From the NCBI RefSeq assembly GCF_013201545.1, contig NZ_CP053746.1:124001-188000 (forward strand): a DNA stretch of 64,000 nucleotides. Reading direction: 5' to 3'. The notes under the pieces were generated by a model, which was given only the letters and a program-made list of their open reading frames with translations, was not told the DNA's origin and did not search any database. This document shows positions 55,438 through 64,000 of the stretch, piece by piece (the stretch's first letter is position 1; each line of letters starts with the position of its first letter). A program made the translations under genes and the position numbers. Origin of the DNA: Pseudomonas graminis (GTDB lineage Bacteria; Pseudomonadota; Gammaproteobacteria; Pseudomonadales; Pseudomonadaceae).

Positions 55438-56175
55438 TCAATCGCACATCAGCGCCCATGTCACCAGCACCAACGTTTCGAGCAGTTCGAGCATCGCGCC
55501 GGCGGTGTCGCCGGTGCTGCCGCCCAAACGTCGCATCATCACCCGGCGCAGCCAGAAGAACCCACCCGCTGCCACCACCAGCACCCACGCCGCCGGACCG
55601 CCACCGATGAGCACGCAGACCACCGCCACCGCCGCCAGCATCCGCACGCCCGTCTTGCGCGGCAGATGATCGGCCAGCGCCTGGCCCAGCCCGCCGGCGC
55701 GCACATAGGGCGTGTTCAGAAACAGCGCCAGCATCGCCGCGCGGCCGATCACCGGCGCCAGCAGCAGGCCAACACCATTGTGGGTTCCAATCAACGCCAC
55801 GACCGCGCTGTACTTCAACAGCAACACCACCACCAGGGCGACCACGGCAATCGGGCCGCTCCGGGGGTCTTTCATGATCGTCAGCGTACGTTCGCGGTCG
55901 CCGAATCCACCGAGCCAGGCATCCGCACTATCAGCGAGGCCGTCCAGGTGCAGCCCTCCGCTGAGTATCACCCAGGCCGCCAGCAGCAAGACGGCATGCA
56001 ACAGTGTCGGCGCGCCGTCGAGCAGATGATCCATCGCCATCAACAGTACGCCGAACAGCAATCCGACCAGCGGGTAAAACAGCAGCGAGCGCCCCGACTC
56101 CTGGGGCGTCGGCATGCCCGGCAGGCGAATCGGCAAACTGCTGAGGAACTGCAAGGCAATCCAGAACGGCAGCAT
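55438..56175 (-). CDS. cobS: Adenosylcobinamide-GDP ribazoletransferase
   Basis: Cobalamin synthase of 245 residues (called CobV in older Pseudomonas naming), the last step that joins alpha-ribazole to adenosylcobinamide-GDP at the inner membrane. It has about six helices; LHLDGLADSADAWLGGFGDRERTL near residue 75 holds the conserved aspartates for metal binding, and RSGPIAVVALVVVLLLKY follows. It is the last gene of the operon and begins exactly where cobC ends. Confidence 0.94.
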   Translation of the reverse strand: MLPFWIALQFLSSLPIRLPGMPTPQESGRSLLFYPLVGLLFGVLLMAMDHLLDGAPTLLHAVLLLAAWVILSGGLHLDGLADSADAWLGGFGDRERTLTIMKDPRSGPIAVVALVVVLLLKYSAVVALIGTHNGVGLLLAPVIGRAAMLALFLNTPYVRAGGLGQALADHLPRKTGVRMLAAVAVVCVLIGGGPAAWVLVVAAGGFFWLRRVMMRRLGGSTGDTAGAMLELLETLVLVTWALMCD

Positions 56176-56748
56176 TTAAACCTCCGTCAACTCGCCGTTG
56201 GCCTGCACATGGAGACTGAACATACCGCCATGAGCCACCGTGACCTGCAGCAATTGCTCGCGAGGCAGACCGCGGGCGCGAGCCAGCAAGAGACGCATCA
56301 CCCCGCCATGACTGATCAGCAGAACGCGCTGACCCTCACACGCCCGCTGCAACCGCTCAACGGCGGCCAACACGCGGGTGGCAAATGCCTGGACCGGCTC
56401 GCCGTTGGGCGGCGTAAACCCGTACGGGTCCTCCCAGAAGCGTCCCAACCCGACGGCGTCGGTTTCCATCAATTGCGCGGGGCTCTGCCCTTCCCAGTCA
56501 CCAAAGTGCAATTCCTGAAGATCGACTTCCAACTCCACGGGCAAGCCCAGTCGCTCGGCCAGTTCGTCGGCGAAGCGCGCGCAGCGTTGCAGGGGCGAGC
56601 TGACGATGCGGTCCCAGGGGCCACGACCAACCACTGCCGCGCGCATCTGCTGCCAGCCGGTGTCAGTCAGCGCGTCATCGATGCTGCCGCGCAGGCCGCC
56701 GCCGAATTCGGTTTCGCCGTGGCGCAGCAGGTCCAGATGCAAGGTCAT
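56176..56748 (-). CDS. cobC: Alpha-ribazole-5'-phosphate phosphatase
   Basis: Histidine phosphatase of 190 residues. The catalytic RHG motif is [11 protein letters not shown] at residues 7-17, the second histidine lies in [13 protein letters not shown] near residue 145, and the acid loop is [12 protein letters not shown] near residue 80. It dephosphorylates alpha-ribazole phosphate produced by CobT. It starts at 56748, overlapping the cobT stop by four bases. Confidence 0.91.
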   Translation of the reverse strand: MTLHLDLLRHGETEFGGGLRGSIDDALTDTGWQQMRAAVVGRGPWDRIVSSPLQRCARFADELAERLGLPVELEVDLQELHFGDWEGQSPAQLMETDAVGLGRFWEDPYGFTPPNGEPVQAFATRVLAAVERLQRACEGQRVLLISHGGVMRLLLARARGLPREQLLQVTVAHGGMFSLHVQANGELTEV

Positions 56749-57797
56749 GCCGGGCGGTCTGCCACCGCGGCCTCGGCGAAGGTCGCCATGCCGTTGTGCA
56801 ACTCGCAGGTCAGACGCAACAACGGCACCGCGAGCGCCGCGCCGCTGCCTTCGCCCAGACGCAATCCAAGGTCCAGCAACGGCTCGGCCTGCAGCGCGTC
56901 CAGCACCAGACGATGGCCCGGCTCGGCGCCACGGTGGCCGAAGAACAGCCACTCCCGACAGGACGGATTGATACCCACCGCCACCAGCGCCGCCACGGAA
57001 CAGATAAAGCCATCGACCAGCGCAGCGATGCCCTCTTGCGCGCAGGCCAGGTACGCACCGACCAGCGCCGCGACTTCAAAACCACCGAGGGCGCGCAGAC
57101 TGTCCAGCGCATCATCGACAGCATCGGCATGCAGCCGCAGGGCCCGCTCGATCACTTGCGCCTTGTGGTTCACCCCCTCGGCATCCAGACCGGTGCCGGG
57201 GCCGACCAGCGAGGTGGCCGGACAGTCGAGCAAGGCGCAGGCCAGCGCAGTGGCGACGGTGGTGTTGCCGATGCCCATTTCCCCGCCGATGAACAGCTCG
57301 GCGCCCGACGCCTTGGCGCGCAACACGCTGTCGCGACCGCCTTCAAGGGCAGCATGCAGCTGCGCCTCAGTCATCGCCGGGCCGTGGGCAAAGTTCGCGG
57401 TGCCCGGACCGAGGTTGAGGTGACGCACGCCCGGCAGATCCAGCGGCGCAACGGTGCCCAGATCGACCACGTCCAGTTGCGCGGACAATTGCCGGGCCAG
57501 CACGCTGATTGCCGCGCCGCCCATGATGAAGTTGTGCAGCATCTGCCCGGTCACTTCCTGGGGGTACGCCGAAACCCCTTCAGCGACCACGCCGTGATCG
57601 CCGGCAAAAATCGCGATCCAGACCTCATCGACCTTCGGCTTCAGGCGACCCTGCAGGCCAGCCAGCTGAACCGCAACGTCTTCCAGCCGGCCCAGAGAGC
57701 CGGTCGGTTTTGTCAGTTGCTGCTGACGGGCCAGCGCGTGGTCGCGGCTGGCTTGATCGACGTCACGGGCAGGCGCGAGCCACCAGGCGTTACTCAT
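56745..57797 (-). CDS. cobT: Nicotinate-nucleotide--dimethylbenzimidazole phosphoribosyltransferase
   Basis: Enzyme of 350 residues making alpha-ribazole phosphate from NaMN and 5,6-dimethylbenzimidazole. Motifs are [20 protein letters not shown] near residue 65, [11 protein letters not shown] near residue 90, [14 protein letters not shown] near residue 173, and the catalytic glutamate in [15 protein letters not shown] near residue 300. Called CobU in older Pseudomonas naming. Its substrate DMB is supplied by BluB from the same operon. Confidence 0.95.
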   Translation of the reverse strand: MSNAWWLAPARDVDQASRDHALARQQQLTKPTGSLGRLEDVAVQLAGLQGRLKPKVDEVWIAIFAGDHGVVAEGVSAYPQEVTGQMLHNFIMGGAAISVLARQLSAQLDVVDLGTVAPLDLPGVRHLNLGPGTANFAHGPAMTEAQLHAALEGGRDSVLRAKASGAELFIGGEMGIGNTTVATALACALLDCPATSLVGPGTGLDAEGVNHKAQVIERALRLHADAVDDALDSLRALGGFEVAALVGAYLACAQEGIAALVDGFICSVAALVAVGINPSCREWLFFGHRGAEPGHRLVLDALQAEPLLDLGLRLGEGSGAALAVPLLRLTCELHNGMATFAEAAVADRPA

Positions 57798-58315
57798 AGT
57801 GCGGGTCCTTTGAGGATCATGGGCAGTCCGGCAACGGTAAACACCACGCGATGGCAGCGTTCGGCCAGCGCCTGATGCAGCCAGCCGGCTTCATCGACAT
57901 AACGACGGGTCAGCTCACCGAGTGGCACGACGCCGAGCCCGGTTTCGTTGCTGACAAAAATGATGTCGCCCGGCAGTTCAGCCAGGCCGTCGAGCAAGGC
58001 TTCGCGCTCTTCAGCCAGGCGCTGCGGATGGTCCAGCATCAACAGATTGGTCAGCCACAGGGTCAGGCAATCCACCAACAGGCAGCGGCCCTCCCCGGCG
58101 TTTTCCCGGAGCACGCGGGCCAGCTCGATGGGTTCTTCGATCAACCCCCATTGCGCCGGACGACGCTGGCGGTGCAAGGCGACACGCTGGTTCATTTCAC
58201 CGTCAAGCGGCTGGCTGGTGGCGATGTAGATGACGTCGAGGCCGCTTTCGCTGGCCTGCTTTTCCGCCAGCCGACTTTTACCGGAGCGCGCCCCGCCGAG
58301 GATCAATTGCAGCAT
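57794..58315 (-). CDS. cobU: Adenosylcobinamide kinase / guanylyltransferase
   Basis: Bifunctional enzyme of 173 residues (CobP in older naming). The P-loop is [18 protein letters not shown] at residues 5-22. The guanylylated histidine sits in [16 protein letters not shown] near residue 45. [27 protein letters not shown] follows near residue 120. The ATG at 58315 is used; a TTG one codon upstream is less likely. It touches the cobQ stop (TGATG). Confidence 0.95.
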   Translation of the reverse strand: MLQLILGGARSGKSRLAEKQASESGLDVIYIATSQPLDGEMNQRVALHRQRRPAQWGLIEEPIELARVLRENAGEGRCLLVDCLTLWLTNLLMLDHPQRLAEEREALLDGLAELPGDIIFVSNETGLGVVPLGELTRRYVDEAGWLHQALAERCHRVVFTVAGLPMILKGPAL

Positions 58316-59784
58316 CAAGGTTGCTCCAGGCCGCAGAGTTCACGCAGCAGTGTGCCGTCCAGGTGGGTTTCCACCAGATCGGCCAGGCGCTCGATGTCGC
58401 GTTCGCGCAGGGCGTGGTAATCGACCGACTGCACGTTCTGCAGCCCGGCCCAACGCAGCAAGGCGCTGCTCGACGCCGGGTTCTCGAACAGCCCGTGCAG
58501 GTACGTGCCGAGCACTTGGCCGTCCGGGCTGCGCGCGCCATCGCAGCGACCGTCGGCGAGCTGGACCAACGGACGTTCCAGCGCCGCGCCGGTGGTCACG
58601 CCCGCATGAATCTCATAGCCGATGACGTCGGCGTCTTCGAGGGTCAAGCGACCAGAGACGTTGCGCAGTTGCTTCTCTTCTTCGAGCACCGTGCTCAGGG
58701 CCAGCAGCCCCAATCCCGGACTGGAACCGGCGGCGCCTTCAAGCCCCAGCGGGTCATGCAGCTGCTCGCCGAGCATTTGCAGGCCACCGCAGATGCCCAG
58801 CACTTTGCCGCCGTAACGCAGGTGGCGGCCAATGGCAGTGTCCCAGCCATTGGCGCGCAGATAGGCAAGATCGCTGCGCACGCTTTTCGAGCCGGGCAGG
58901 ATAATCAGATCAGCCCCGGGAATCGCCTGCCCCGGCCCGACGAATCGCAGATTCACCTGGGGATGCAGGCGCAGCGGGTCGAAATCGGTGTGGTTACTGA
59001 TGCGCGGCAGGACCGGCACGATGACGTTAAGCACCTGCTCGGCCTTGTCGATCTGTCGCTGGTCGAGGCCGTCTTCGGCTTCAAGGTGCAGGTCCATCAC
59101 GTAGGGCAGCACGCCCACCACCGGTTTGCCAGTGCGCTGTTCAAGCCAGTCGAGGCCCGGCTGAAGCAGCGCGATGTCACCGCGAAAACGATTGATGATG
59201 AAGCCTTTGACCCGCGCCTGTTCGCTGGGCGAAAGCAATTCCAGCGTGCCGACCAGATGGGCAAACACCCCGCCGCGATTGATGTCCGCCACCAGCAGCA
59301 CCGGGCAATCCACCGCCTCGGCAAAGCCCATGTTGGCGATATCGCCGGCGCGCAGGTTGATCTCCGCCGGCGACCCGGCGCCTTCGACCATCACGACCGG
59401 CCAGCCTTCGCTGAGACGGCGATGGGAGGCGAGTACGGCCTGCATCGCGATGGCTTTGTAATCGTGGTACGCGACGGCGTTCATGGTGGTCACGGCGCGA
59501 CCGTGAATGATCACTTGGGCGCCGGTGTCGCTGTTGGGTTTGAGCAGCACCGGGTTCATGTCGGTGTGGGGCTCGAGGCCACAGGCCTGGGCTTGGACCG
59601 CCTGCGCGCGGCCGATCTCACCGCCGTCGGCAGTCACTGCGCTGTTCAGCGCCATGTTCTGCGGCTTGAACGGCACGGTGCGCACACCCTGACGGGTCAG
59701 CCAGCGGCACAGCGCCGTCACCAGCGTGCTTTTGCCGGCGTCGGAGGTGGTGCCCTGCACCATCAGGGTTTTGCCGAGGGTCAT
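58315..59784 (-). CDS. cobQ: Cobyric acid synthase
   Basis: Glutamine-dependent amidase of 489 residues that amidates carboxylates b, d, e and g of adenosylcobyrinic acid a,c-diamide. The N-terminal P-loop-like part reads [20 protein letters not shown] at residues 8-27, and the class I glutaminase part has the nucleophile cysteine in [15 protein letters not shown] near residue 335 and the His in YLHGLFEN near residue 435. The start at 59784 overlaps the CobD stop by four bases. Confidence 0.96.
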   Translation of the reverse strand: MTLGKTLMVQGTTSDAGKSTLVTALCRWLTRQGVRTVPFKPQNMALNSAVTADGGEIGRAQAVQAQACGLEPHTDMNPVLLKPNSDTGAQVIIHGRAVTTMNAVAYHDYKAIAMQAVLASHRRLSEGWPVVMVEGAGSPAEINLRAGDIANMGFAEAVDCPVLLVADINRGGVFAHLVGTLELLSPSEQARVKGFIINRFRGDIALLQPGLDWLEQRTGKPVVGVLPYVMDLHLEAEDGLDQRQIDKAEQVLNVIVPVLPRISNHTDFDPLRLHPQVNLRFVGPGQAIPGADLIILPGSKSVRSDLAYLRANGWDTAIGRHLRYGGKVLGICGGLQMLGEQLHDPLGLEGAAGSSPGLGLLALSTVLEEEKQLRNVSGRLTLEDADVIGYEIHAGVTTGAALERPLVQLADGRCDGARSPDGQVLGTYLHGLFENPASSSALLRWAGLQNVQSVDYHALRERDIERLADLVETHLDGTLLRELCGLEQP

Positions 59785-60773
59785 GAGCGCTCCCGGGAAA
59801 ATTCGCTGAGCGCCTGCTCCAGACGTTGCCAGTCGGCTTCTTCGCGGGGCAGGCCGAAACGCAGGCTGCTGTTGTGAGTAAAGATGCGCAGGAGGATGCC
59901 CCGCTGCGCGCAAAACTCGTAAAGTTCTTCCGCCAGCGGCGTGATCAGCCACTGGAACAGCGCGCAGCCGCCCTTGGGCGCAAAGCCGTGCCGATTGAGC
60001 ACGTCGACCAGACGCTGACTGGCTTGCTCGGTGCGCTGGCGCTGACGTTGATGGCCGGCCACGTCGTTGAGACAGGCCTGACCGATGATCCGCGTGGGTC
60101 CGCTGACCGACCAGGGGCCGATCTGCCGCGCCATGACTTTGAGAAACCGCGGCTCCGCCAGCACAAAGCCCAGGCGCACGCCGGCCAGCCCGAAAAACTT
60201 GCCGAACGAGCGCAACACGATCAGGCCCGCGCGCTGGGTGTACGCCGCCAGGCTCAACTCCGGCGTGTTGTCCATGAACGCTTCGTCCACCACCAGCCAG
60301 GCGCCGCGCTGGGCCAGACGGGCGTGCCATTCCAGCAGGCGTTCGGGCGGCAGGCTCAGGCCGGTGGGGTTGTTCGGGTTGACCACGACGAGCACATCAA
60401 GGGTGTCGATGAACCGCTCCACTTCGTGCTCCAGCACCTCGCGCACCAGAAAGCCGGTGTGGCGCCAGGCCTCGGCGTGTTCGGCGTAGCACGGTGACAG
60501 TACGCCGACCTTGCCCGCCTGACGCAGACGCGGCAGCGCCTGGATCGCCGCCTGCGAGCCGGCCACGGGCAGCACGTCCGTGGCGCCGTAATAGCGGCGG
60601 GCGGCGGCTTCCAGACCGTCATCGGTTTCCGGCAGGCGCGCCCAAGCCGCTTCAGGAATCGCCGGGATCGGCCACGACCACGGCGAAATCCCGCTGGACA
60701 GGTCAAGCCAGCTCGATTTTTCAATGCCATATTTCAGGACTGCGCCACGCAATCGGCCGCCATGTTCAAGCAT
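59781..60773 (-). CDS. cobD: Threonine-phosphate decarboxylase (CobD/CobC type)
   Basis: PLP enzyme of 330 residues that makes (R)-1-aminopropan-2-yl phosphate for the nucleotide loop. It shows [11 protein letters not shown] near residue 25, [16 protein letters not shown] near residue 150, [14 protein letters not shown] near residue 180, and the Schiff-base lysine in [18 protein letters not shown] near residue 210. The name is cobD in Salmonella usage and cobC in P. denitrificans usage. It overlaps the cbiB stop by eight bases. Confidence 0.93.
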   Translation of the reverse strand: MLEHGGRLRGAVLKYGIEKSSWLDLSSGISPWSWPIPAIPEAAWARLPETDDGLEAAARRYYGATDVLPVAGSQAAIQALPRLRQAGKVGVLSPCYAEHAEAWRHTGFLVREVLEHEVERFIDTLDVLVVVNPNNPTGLSLPPERLLEWHARLAQRGAWLVVDEAFMDNTPELSLAAYTQRAGLIVLRSFGKFFGLAGVRLGFVLAEPRFLKVMARQIGPWSVSGPTRIIGQACLNDVAGHQRQRQRTEQASQRLVDVLNRHGFAPKGGCALFQWLITPLAEELYEFCAQRGILLRIFTHNSSLRFGLPREEADWQRLEQALSEFSRERS

Positions 60774-61674
60774 AGAATTCTGTCCCCAGACACAAGATCA
60801 GCAACCACAGCCACACGCCGCGCTGCACCAGTTGCCAACCGCGATCAATGGAATTCGCGTCCGCCGGGACACCTTCGCCCAGGGTCGCGCGCTCATGCAG
60901 CTCGCCGTGATAAATCGCCGCACCACCCAGTTCGACGCCCAACGCACCGGCGCCGGCGGCCATCACCGGACCTGCGTTGGGGCTGTCCCACTTCGGTGCC
61001 TGGGTGCGCCAGCAGCGCAGGGCCAGTCGGGTGTTGCCCAACAGCGCGTAGGTCAACGCCACCAGGCGGGCCGGAATGTAGTTGAGCAGGTCGTCGATTT
61101 TCGCCGCCGCCCAGCCGAAGCGTTCGAAGCGCTCGTTGCGATAGCCCCACATGGCGTCGAGGGTGTTGCTCAGGCGATAGAGCACGACGCCCGGCGCACC
61201 CAGCACGACGAACCAGAAGATTGCCGCGAACACCGCGTCGCTGCCGTTTTCCAGCACCGATTCCGTGGCCGCGCGGGCCACTTCGGTGCTGTCCAGTTCG
61301 GACGTCTGGCGACTGACCAGATAGCCGACCCGTCGGCGTGCTTCGTCCAGATCATCGCTGCGCAGCGCCTGGGCGACCGGCTCGACGTGCTCACCCAGAC
61401 TGCGCAAACCCAACGCGCAATAAAGCGCCAGGACTTCCACCAGCCAGCCAATCAACGGCAGCCAGCTGAGCAGCGTGGCGATCAGGGTCAGGGGAATCAC
61501 GGCGATGAACCATGCGGTCACGCCATGGCTGCGCCAGCCCCGGCCGGCGGCATTCAGGCGCTGTTCGATGCGCTTGGCAAAGCGGCCGAACGCCACCAGC
61601 GGGTGGTTCCGTTTTGGCTCGCCGAGCAACGCGTCCAGCGCGACCCCGGCGACGCTCAATAACGCCACGCTCAT
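60766..61674 (-). CDS. cbiB: Adenosylcobinamide-phosphate synthase
   Basis: Inner-membrane protein of 302 residues (CobD in P. denitrificans usage) that joins aminopropanol phosphate to adenosylcobyric acid. It has four or five helices, with [19 protein letters not shown] near residue 14, [18 protein letters not shown] near residue 140, [23 protein letters not shown] near residue 170, and [22 protein letters not shown] near residue 230. The start [10 protein letters not shown] at 61674 overlaps the bluB stop by four bases. Confidence 0.94.
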   Translation of the reverse strand: MSVALLSVAGVALDALLGEPKRNHPLVAFGRFAKRIEQRLNAAGRGWRSHGVTAWFIAVIPLTLIATLLSWLPLIGWLVEVLALYCALGLRSLGEHVEPVAQALRSDDLDEARRRVGYLVSRQTSELDSTEVARAATESVLENGSDAVFAAIFWFVVLGAPGVVLYRLSNTLDAMWGYRNERFERFGWAAAKIDDLLNYIPARLVALTYALLGNTRLALRCWRTQAPKWDSPNAGPVMAAGAGALGVELGGAAIYHGELHERATLGEGVPADANSIDRGWQLVQRGVWLWLLILCLGTEFYA

Positions 61675-62321
61675 GCAATCACTCCCCATGTGTTCTCGTA
61701 GACCAGTTCTTGCAGCGCGCGCGGCTGCGCCCAGCCCTCCAGCACCAGCATCGGCGCCGGGTAGAACTCCTTGACGGGACCCAGGCACAGAATTGCCAGG
61801 GGTTTTGAACCGGTTGGCATCTTCAGCAGATCGGCCAGGGCCAGGGGGTCGAACAGCGATACCCAGCCCATCCCGAGGCCTTCGGCACGCGCCGCCAGCC
61901 AGAGGTTCTGGATCGCGCATGACAGCGACGCCATGTCCATTTCCGGCAAGGTGCGACGGCCGAAGATGTGTTTGTCGCGGTCGTCCATCAGCGCGGCGAC
62001 CAATACCTCGGCGCAGTCGCTGATGCCCTCGACCTTCAGCTTCATGAAATCGTCAGAGCGCTCGCCGAGGGCTTCGGCAGTGCGAATACGCTCCTCCTCC
62101 ACCTGCGCCTGAATCTGCCCACGCAATGCCGGGTCGGTGATCCGCAGGAAGCGCCACGGCTGCATCAATCCGACGCTCGGCGCGTGGTGCGCGGCTTCGA
62201 GCAGGCGGGCCAGCAACTCGGGCGCGACCGTGCCGCCGCAGAAGTGGCGCATGTCGCGACGCTCGGCGATGGCACGGTAAACGGCGGCGCGTTCGGGATC
62301 GGTGAAGGTGTGGTCAGTCAT
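61671..62321 (-). CDS. bluB: 5,6-dimethylbenzimidazole synthase
   Basis: Flavin-destroying enzyme of 216 residues that cannibalises FMNH2 with oxygen to give DMB, the lower ligand of B12. It belongs to the nitroreductase fold but has the BluB signatures [14 protein letters not shown] (here [12 protein letters not shown]) near residue 20, [16 protein letters not shown] near residue 47, and [19 protein letters not shown] near residue 155. Requirement for oxygen agrees with an aerobic B12 producer. It follows cobB by ten bases. Confidence 0.94.
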   Translation of the reverse strand: MTDHTFTDPERAAVYRAIAERRDMRHFCGGTVAPELLARLLEAAHHAPSVGLMQPWRFLRITDPALRGQIQAQVEEERIRTAEALGERSDDFMKLKVEGISDCAEVLVAALMDDRDKHIFGRRTLPEMDMASLSCAIQNLWLAARAEGLGMGWVSLFDPLALADLLKMPTGSKPLAILCLGPVKEFYPAPMLVLEGWAQPRALQELVYENTWGVIA

Positions 62322-62331
62322 GGGAGCGGGC

Positions 62332-63633
62332 TCATGGCAAAAACAGCGCCGCCATCGCCTGGGGATTCGAGGGGAAGTAAAAGTGCACGTACGACGCGGT
62401 CATGCGCCCTTCGCGGTACACCGCCTCGGCGCCGCGCCCGCCATTGGGGCTGAGGCCGCGGGCGATAGGGGTCAGTTCGGTGCTGGTCAGGGAGTGGTGA
62501 TAGGTGTGACCACGCAGGGTGCCTTCCGGCAATTCGACCGATTGCAGGGCCAGGGCTGCCAGACGCTTTTGCATCACGGCTTCACCCTTGAGCAAGCCCA
62601 CCCCTTCGGCGCGCTGGCCGTCGACATCGGTCAGGGCATCGAGCAGGTACAACATGCCGCCGCATTCGGCGAGCAAGGGTTTGCCGGCGGCGTGGTGCGC
62701 GCGAATCGCGGCGAGCATGCTGTGGTTTTGCGCCAGCGCGGTGTGATGCAATTCCGGGTAGCCACCGGGCAGATACAGGCTGTCGGCGTTGGGTAATTGG
62801 CGGTCGCGGATCGGCGAGAAGAAGGACAGTTCTGCGCCCATCTCCCGAAGCAGGTCCAGGCTGGCGCCGTAGAAAAACGCGAACGCCTCGTCGTGGGCGA
62901 TGGCAATTTTCACGCCGGCCAACAGCGGTTCAGCCGGCACGAACTCGGGTGCAGTAAAAGTCACGGCCGGCGGCAAGGTGGCGTCGCAGGTGCTGCCCAG
63001 CGCGGTGGCGGCAGCGTCGAGGCGCATGTCCAGGTCGTTCAGTTCGCTCGCCTGAACCAGCCCGAGGTGCCTGCTCGGCAGCTCAATGCCGGTCTCCCGC
63101 GACAGCGCGCCGTACCAGCGCAGGCCTTCGGTCAGACTGCCTTCCAGCAACTGCGCATGGCGCACCGTACCGACGCGATTGGCCAGCACGCCGGCGAACG
63201 GCAGATCCGGCTGATAGCGCGCCAGACCCAGCGCCAGTGCGCCGAAGGTCTGGGCCATGGCGGTGCCGTCAATCACGCCCAGCACCGGCACGCCGAAACG
63301 CCGCGCCAGGTCGGCGCTGGAGGGCGTGCCGTCGAACAGGCCCATGACGCCTTCGATGAGGATCAGGTCGGCATCGGCAGCGGCTTCCCATAACAGGCGC
63401 CGACTTTCGTCCTCGCCGATCATCCACATGTCCAGTTGGTACACCGGATGGCCGCTGGCGCGTTCAAGAATCATCGGGTCGAGAAAGTCCGGCCCACATT
63501 TGAACACGCGCACCTTGCGCCCCTGATTACGGTGCAAACGGGCCAGTGCGGCAGTGACGGTGGTTTTGCCCTGGCCGGAGGCCGGCGCTGCGATCAGCAC
63601 TGCCGGGCAGTGCCGGGGTTGACGCTCACTCAC
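62332..63633 (-). CDS. cobB: Cobyrinate a,c-diamide synthase
   Basis: Glutamine amidotransferase of 433 residues that amidates the a and c side chains of hydrogenobyrinate or cobyrinate. The ATP-binding loop is VLIAAPASGQGKTTVTAALA at residues 12-31, EGVMGLFDGTPSSADLARR lies near residue 95, and the glutaminase cysteine is in PLLAECGGMLYLLDAL near residue 320. It starts at GTG 63633, overlapping the cobO stop (GTGA). Confidence 0.95.
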   Translation of the reverse strand: MSERQPRHCPAVLIAAPASGQGKTTVTAALARLHRNQGRKVRVFKCGPDFLDPMILERASGHPVYQLDMWMIGEDESRRLLWEAAADADLILIEGVMGLFDGTPSSADLARRFGVPVLGVIDGTAMAQTFGALALGLARYQPDLPFAGVLANRVGTVRHAQLLEGSLTEGLRWYGALSRETGIELPSRHLGLVQASELNDLDMRLDAAATALGSTCDATLPPAVTFTAPEFVPAEPLLAGVKIAIAHDEAFAFFYGASLDLLREMGAELSFFSPIRDRQLPNADSLYLPGGYPELHHTALAQNHSMLAAIRAHHAAGKPLLAECGGMLYLLDALTDVDGQRAEGVGLLKGEAVMQKRLAALALQSVELPEGTLRGHTYHHSLTSTELTPIARGLSPNGGRGAEAVYREGRMTASYVHFYFPSNPQAMAALFLP

Positions 63634-64000
63634 AGTTCGATGCCTTTCTGGGCCTTGATGCCGGCTTGAAAGGCATGCTTGACCACGCCGATTTCGGACA
63701 CGGTGTCGGACAGGTCGATCAATTCCTGCTTCGCCCCGCGACCGGTGACGATCACGTGCTGCATCGGCGGGCGCGCCTGTAGATCGCTCAGCACCTGCTC
63801 CAGGTCCAGGTATCCGTGCTTGAGGGCGATGTTCAGCTCATCGAGCACGACCATACCGATGGAGGCGTCCTTGAGCATCTCCCGGGTCACGGCCCAGGCG
63901 GCTTCGGCGGCGGCGATGTCACGCTGGCGGTCCTGGGTTTCCCAGGTGAAGCCCTCGCCCATCACGTGGTAACGCACTTGTTCAGGGAAGCGGCGGAAGA
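63630..64000 (-). CDS. cobO: Cob(I)yrinic acid a,c-diamide adenosyltransferase, truncated by window edge
   Basis: The last 123 codons of CobO/BtuR/CobA-type adenosyltransferase. The frame is open to the window end, so the P-loop and start lie beyond it; residues just before the nearest in-frame GTG read RRFPEQ, continuing the protein. Visible motifs are GEGFTWETQDRQRD, VVLDELNIALKHGYL and HVIVTGRGAKQELIDLSD. It attaches the adenosyl ligand to cobalt and is the first visible gene of the operon read leftwards. Confidence 0.93.
   Translation of the reverse strand, partial: FRRFPEQVRYHVMGEGFTWETQDRQRDIAAAEAAWAVTREMLKDASIGMVVLDELNIALKHGYLDLEQVLSDLQARPPMQHVIVTGRGAKQELIDLSDTVSEIGVVKHAFQAGIKAQKGIEL

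Noticed and set aside
55144..57423. A 759-codon open frame across cobS, cobC and cobT on the plus strand
   Set aside because: It runs through REP sequences and opposes three certain cobalamin genes; low-complexity Gln/His/Arg-rich translation shows codon shadowing.
1..64000. Genomic island, prophage, CRISPR or toxin-antitoxin module
   Set aside because: No integrase, att duplication, tRNA junction, direct-repeat array or toxin-like pair was seen; gene order resembles conserved Pseudomonas core.

Overview
The window is about 64 kb of GC-rich chromosome from a Pseudomonas, most likely of the fluorescens/syringae type. I base this on the fused tyrA-aroA gene, the serC-pheA-hisC-tyrA/aroA-cmk-rpsA-ihfB supraoperon, the ubiG-mupP-yciK block, Pseudomonas-type REP elements, and protein sequences I recognise as close to known Pseudomonas proteins (GbuA, RbdA-like, PA1414-like). 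It looks like ordinary core chromosome: I see no IS element, prophage, integron, CRISPR array, rRNA or tRNA gene. Both ends cut a gene (dsbD at the left, cobO at the right).

Layout. 1-3054: periplasmic thiol chemistry (dsbD, a TlpA-like protein, dsbG). 3206-5948: a TetR regulator converging on an SDR plus FabF-like pair with its own palindromic operator. 6118-12995: comEA-like gene and a very small surface-polysaccharide locus (wbpM-like dehydratase, epimerase, WbpL-like initiating transferase, phosphomannomutase), then lapA and ihfB. 13197-21277: the aromatic/serine/translation supraoperon, read right to left. 21540-30808: gyrA, mtnA/mtaD for methylthioadenosine, ubiG, mupP (wall recycling), yciK, and a diguanylate cyclase behind a good RpoN promoter. 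30813-37824: a TenA/PqqC-like gene, an RbdA-like GGDEF-EAL protein, an exporter-type ABC transporter, a DsbA-like protein and trhO. 38010-43617: a GST with paired operators and a TetR gene, bolA, a DUF2059 protein, fumC, a quinone reductase-like gene and tapT. 43628-48195: guanidinobutyrate use (gbuR, gbuA), an ACP-like protein without the attachment serine, a 41-residue PA1414-like gene, and an NCS1 transporter. 48557-55145: rmuC, a DnaA-box cluster, two poorly known small genes, fadL, a glutathione peroxidase-like protein and a GlxA-type regulator. 55438-64000: the late cobalamin operon cobO-cobB-bluB-cbiB-cobD-cobQ-cobU-cobT-cobC-cobS, mostly coupled by overlapping start and stop codons.

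I did not find a clearly new multi-gene system. The items most worth following are the RpoN-driven diguanylate cyclase, the reduced O-antigen locus, the serine-less ACP-like protein, the likely domesticated phage lysozyme-like protein, the pair of identical-type operators around the GST promoter, and the DnaA-box cluster behind rmuC. All homology statements come from recognising motifs and from memory of the families; no database search was run.
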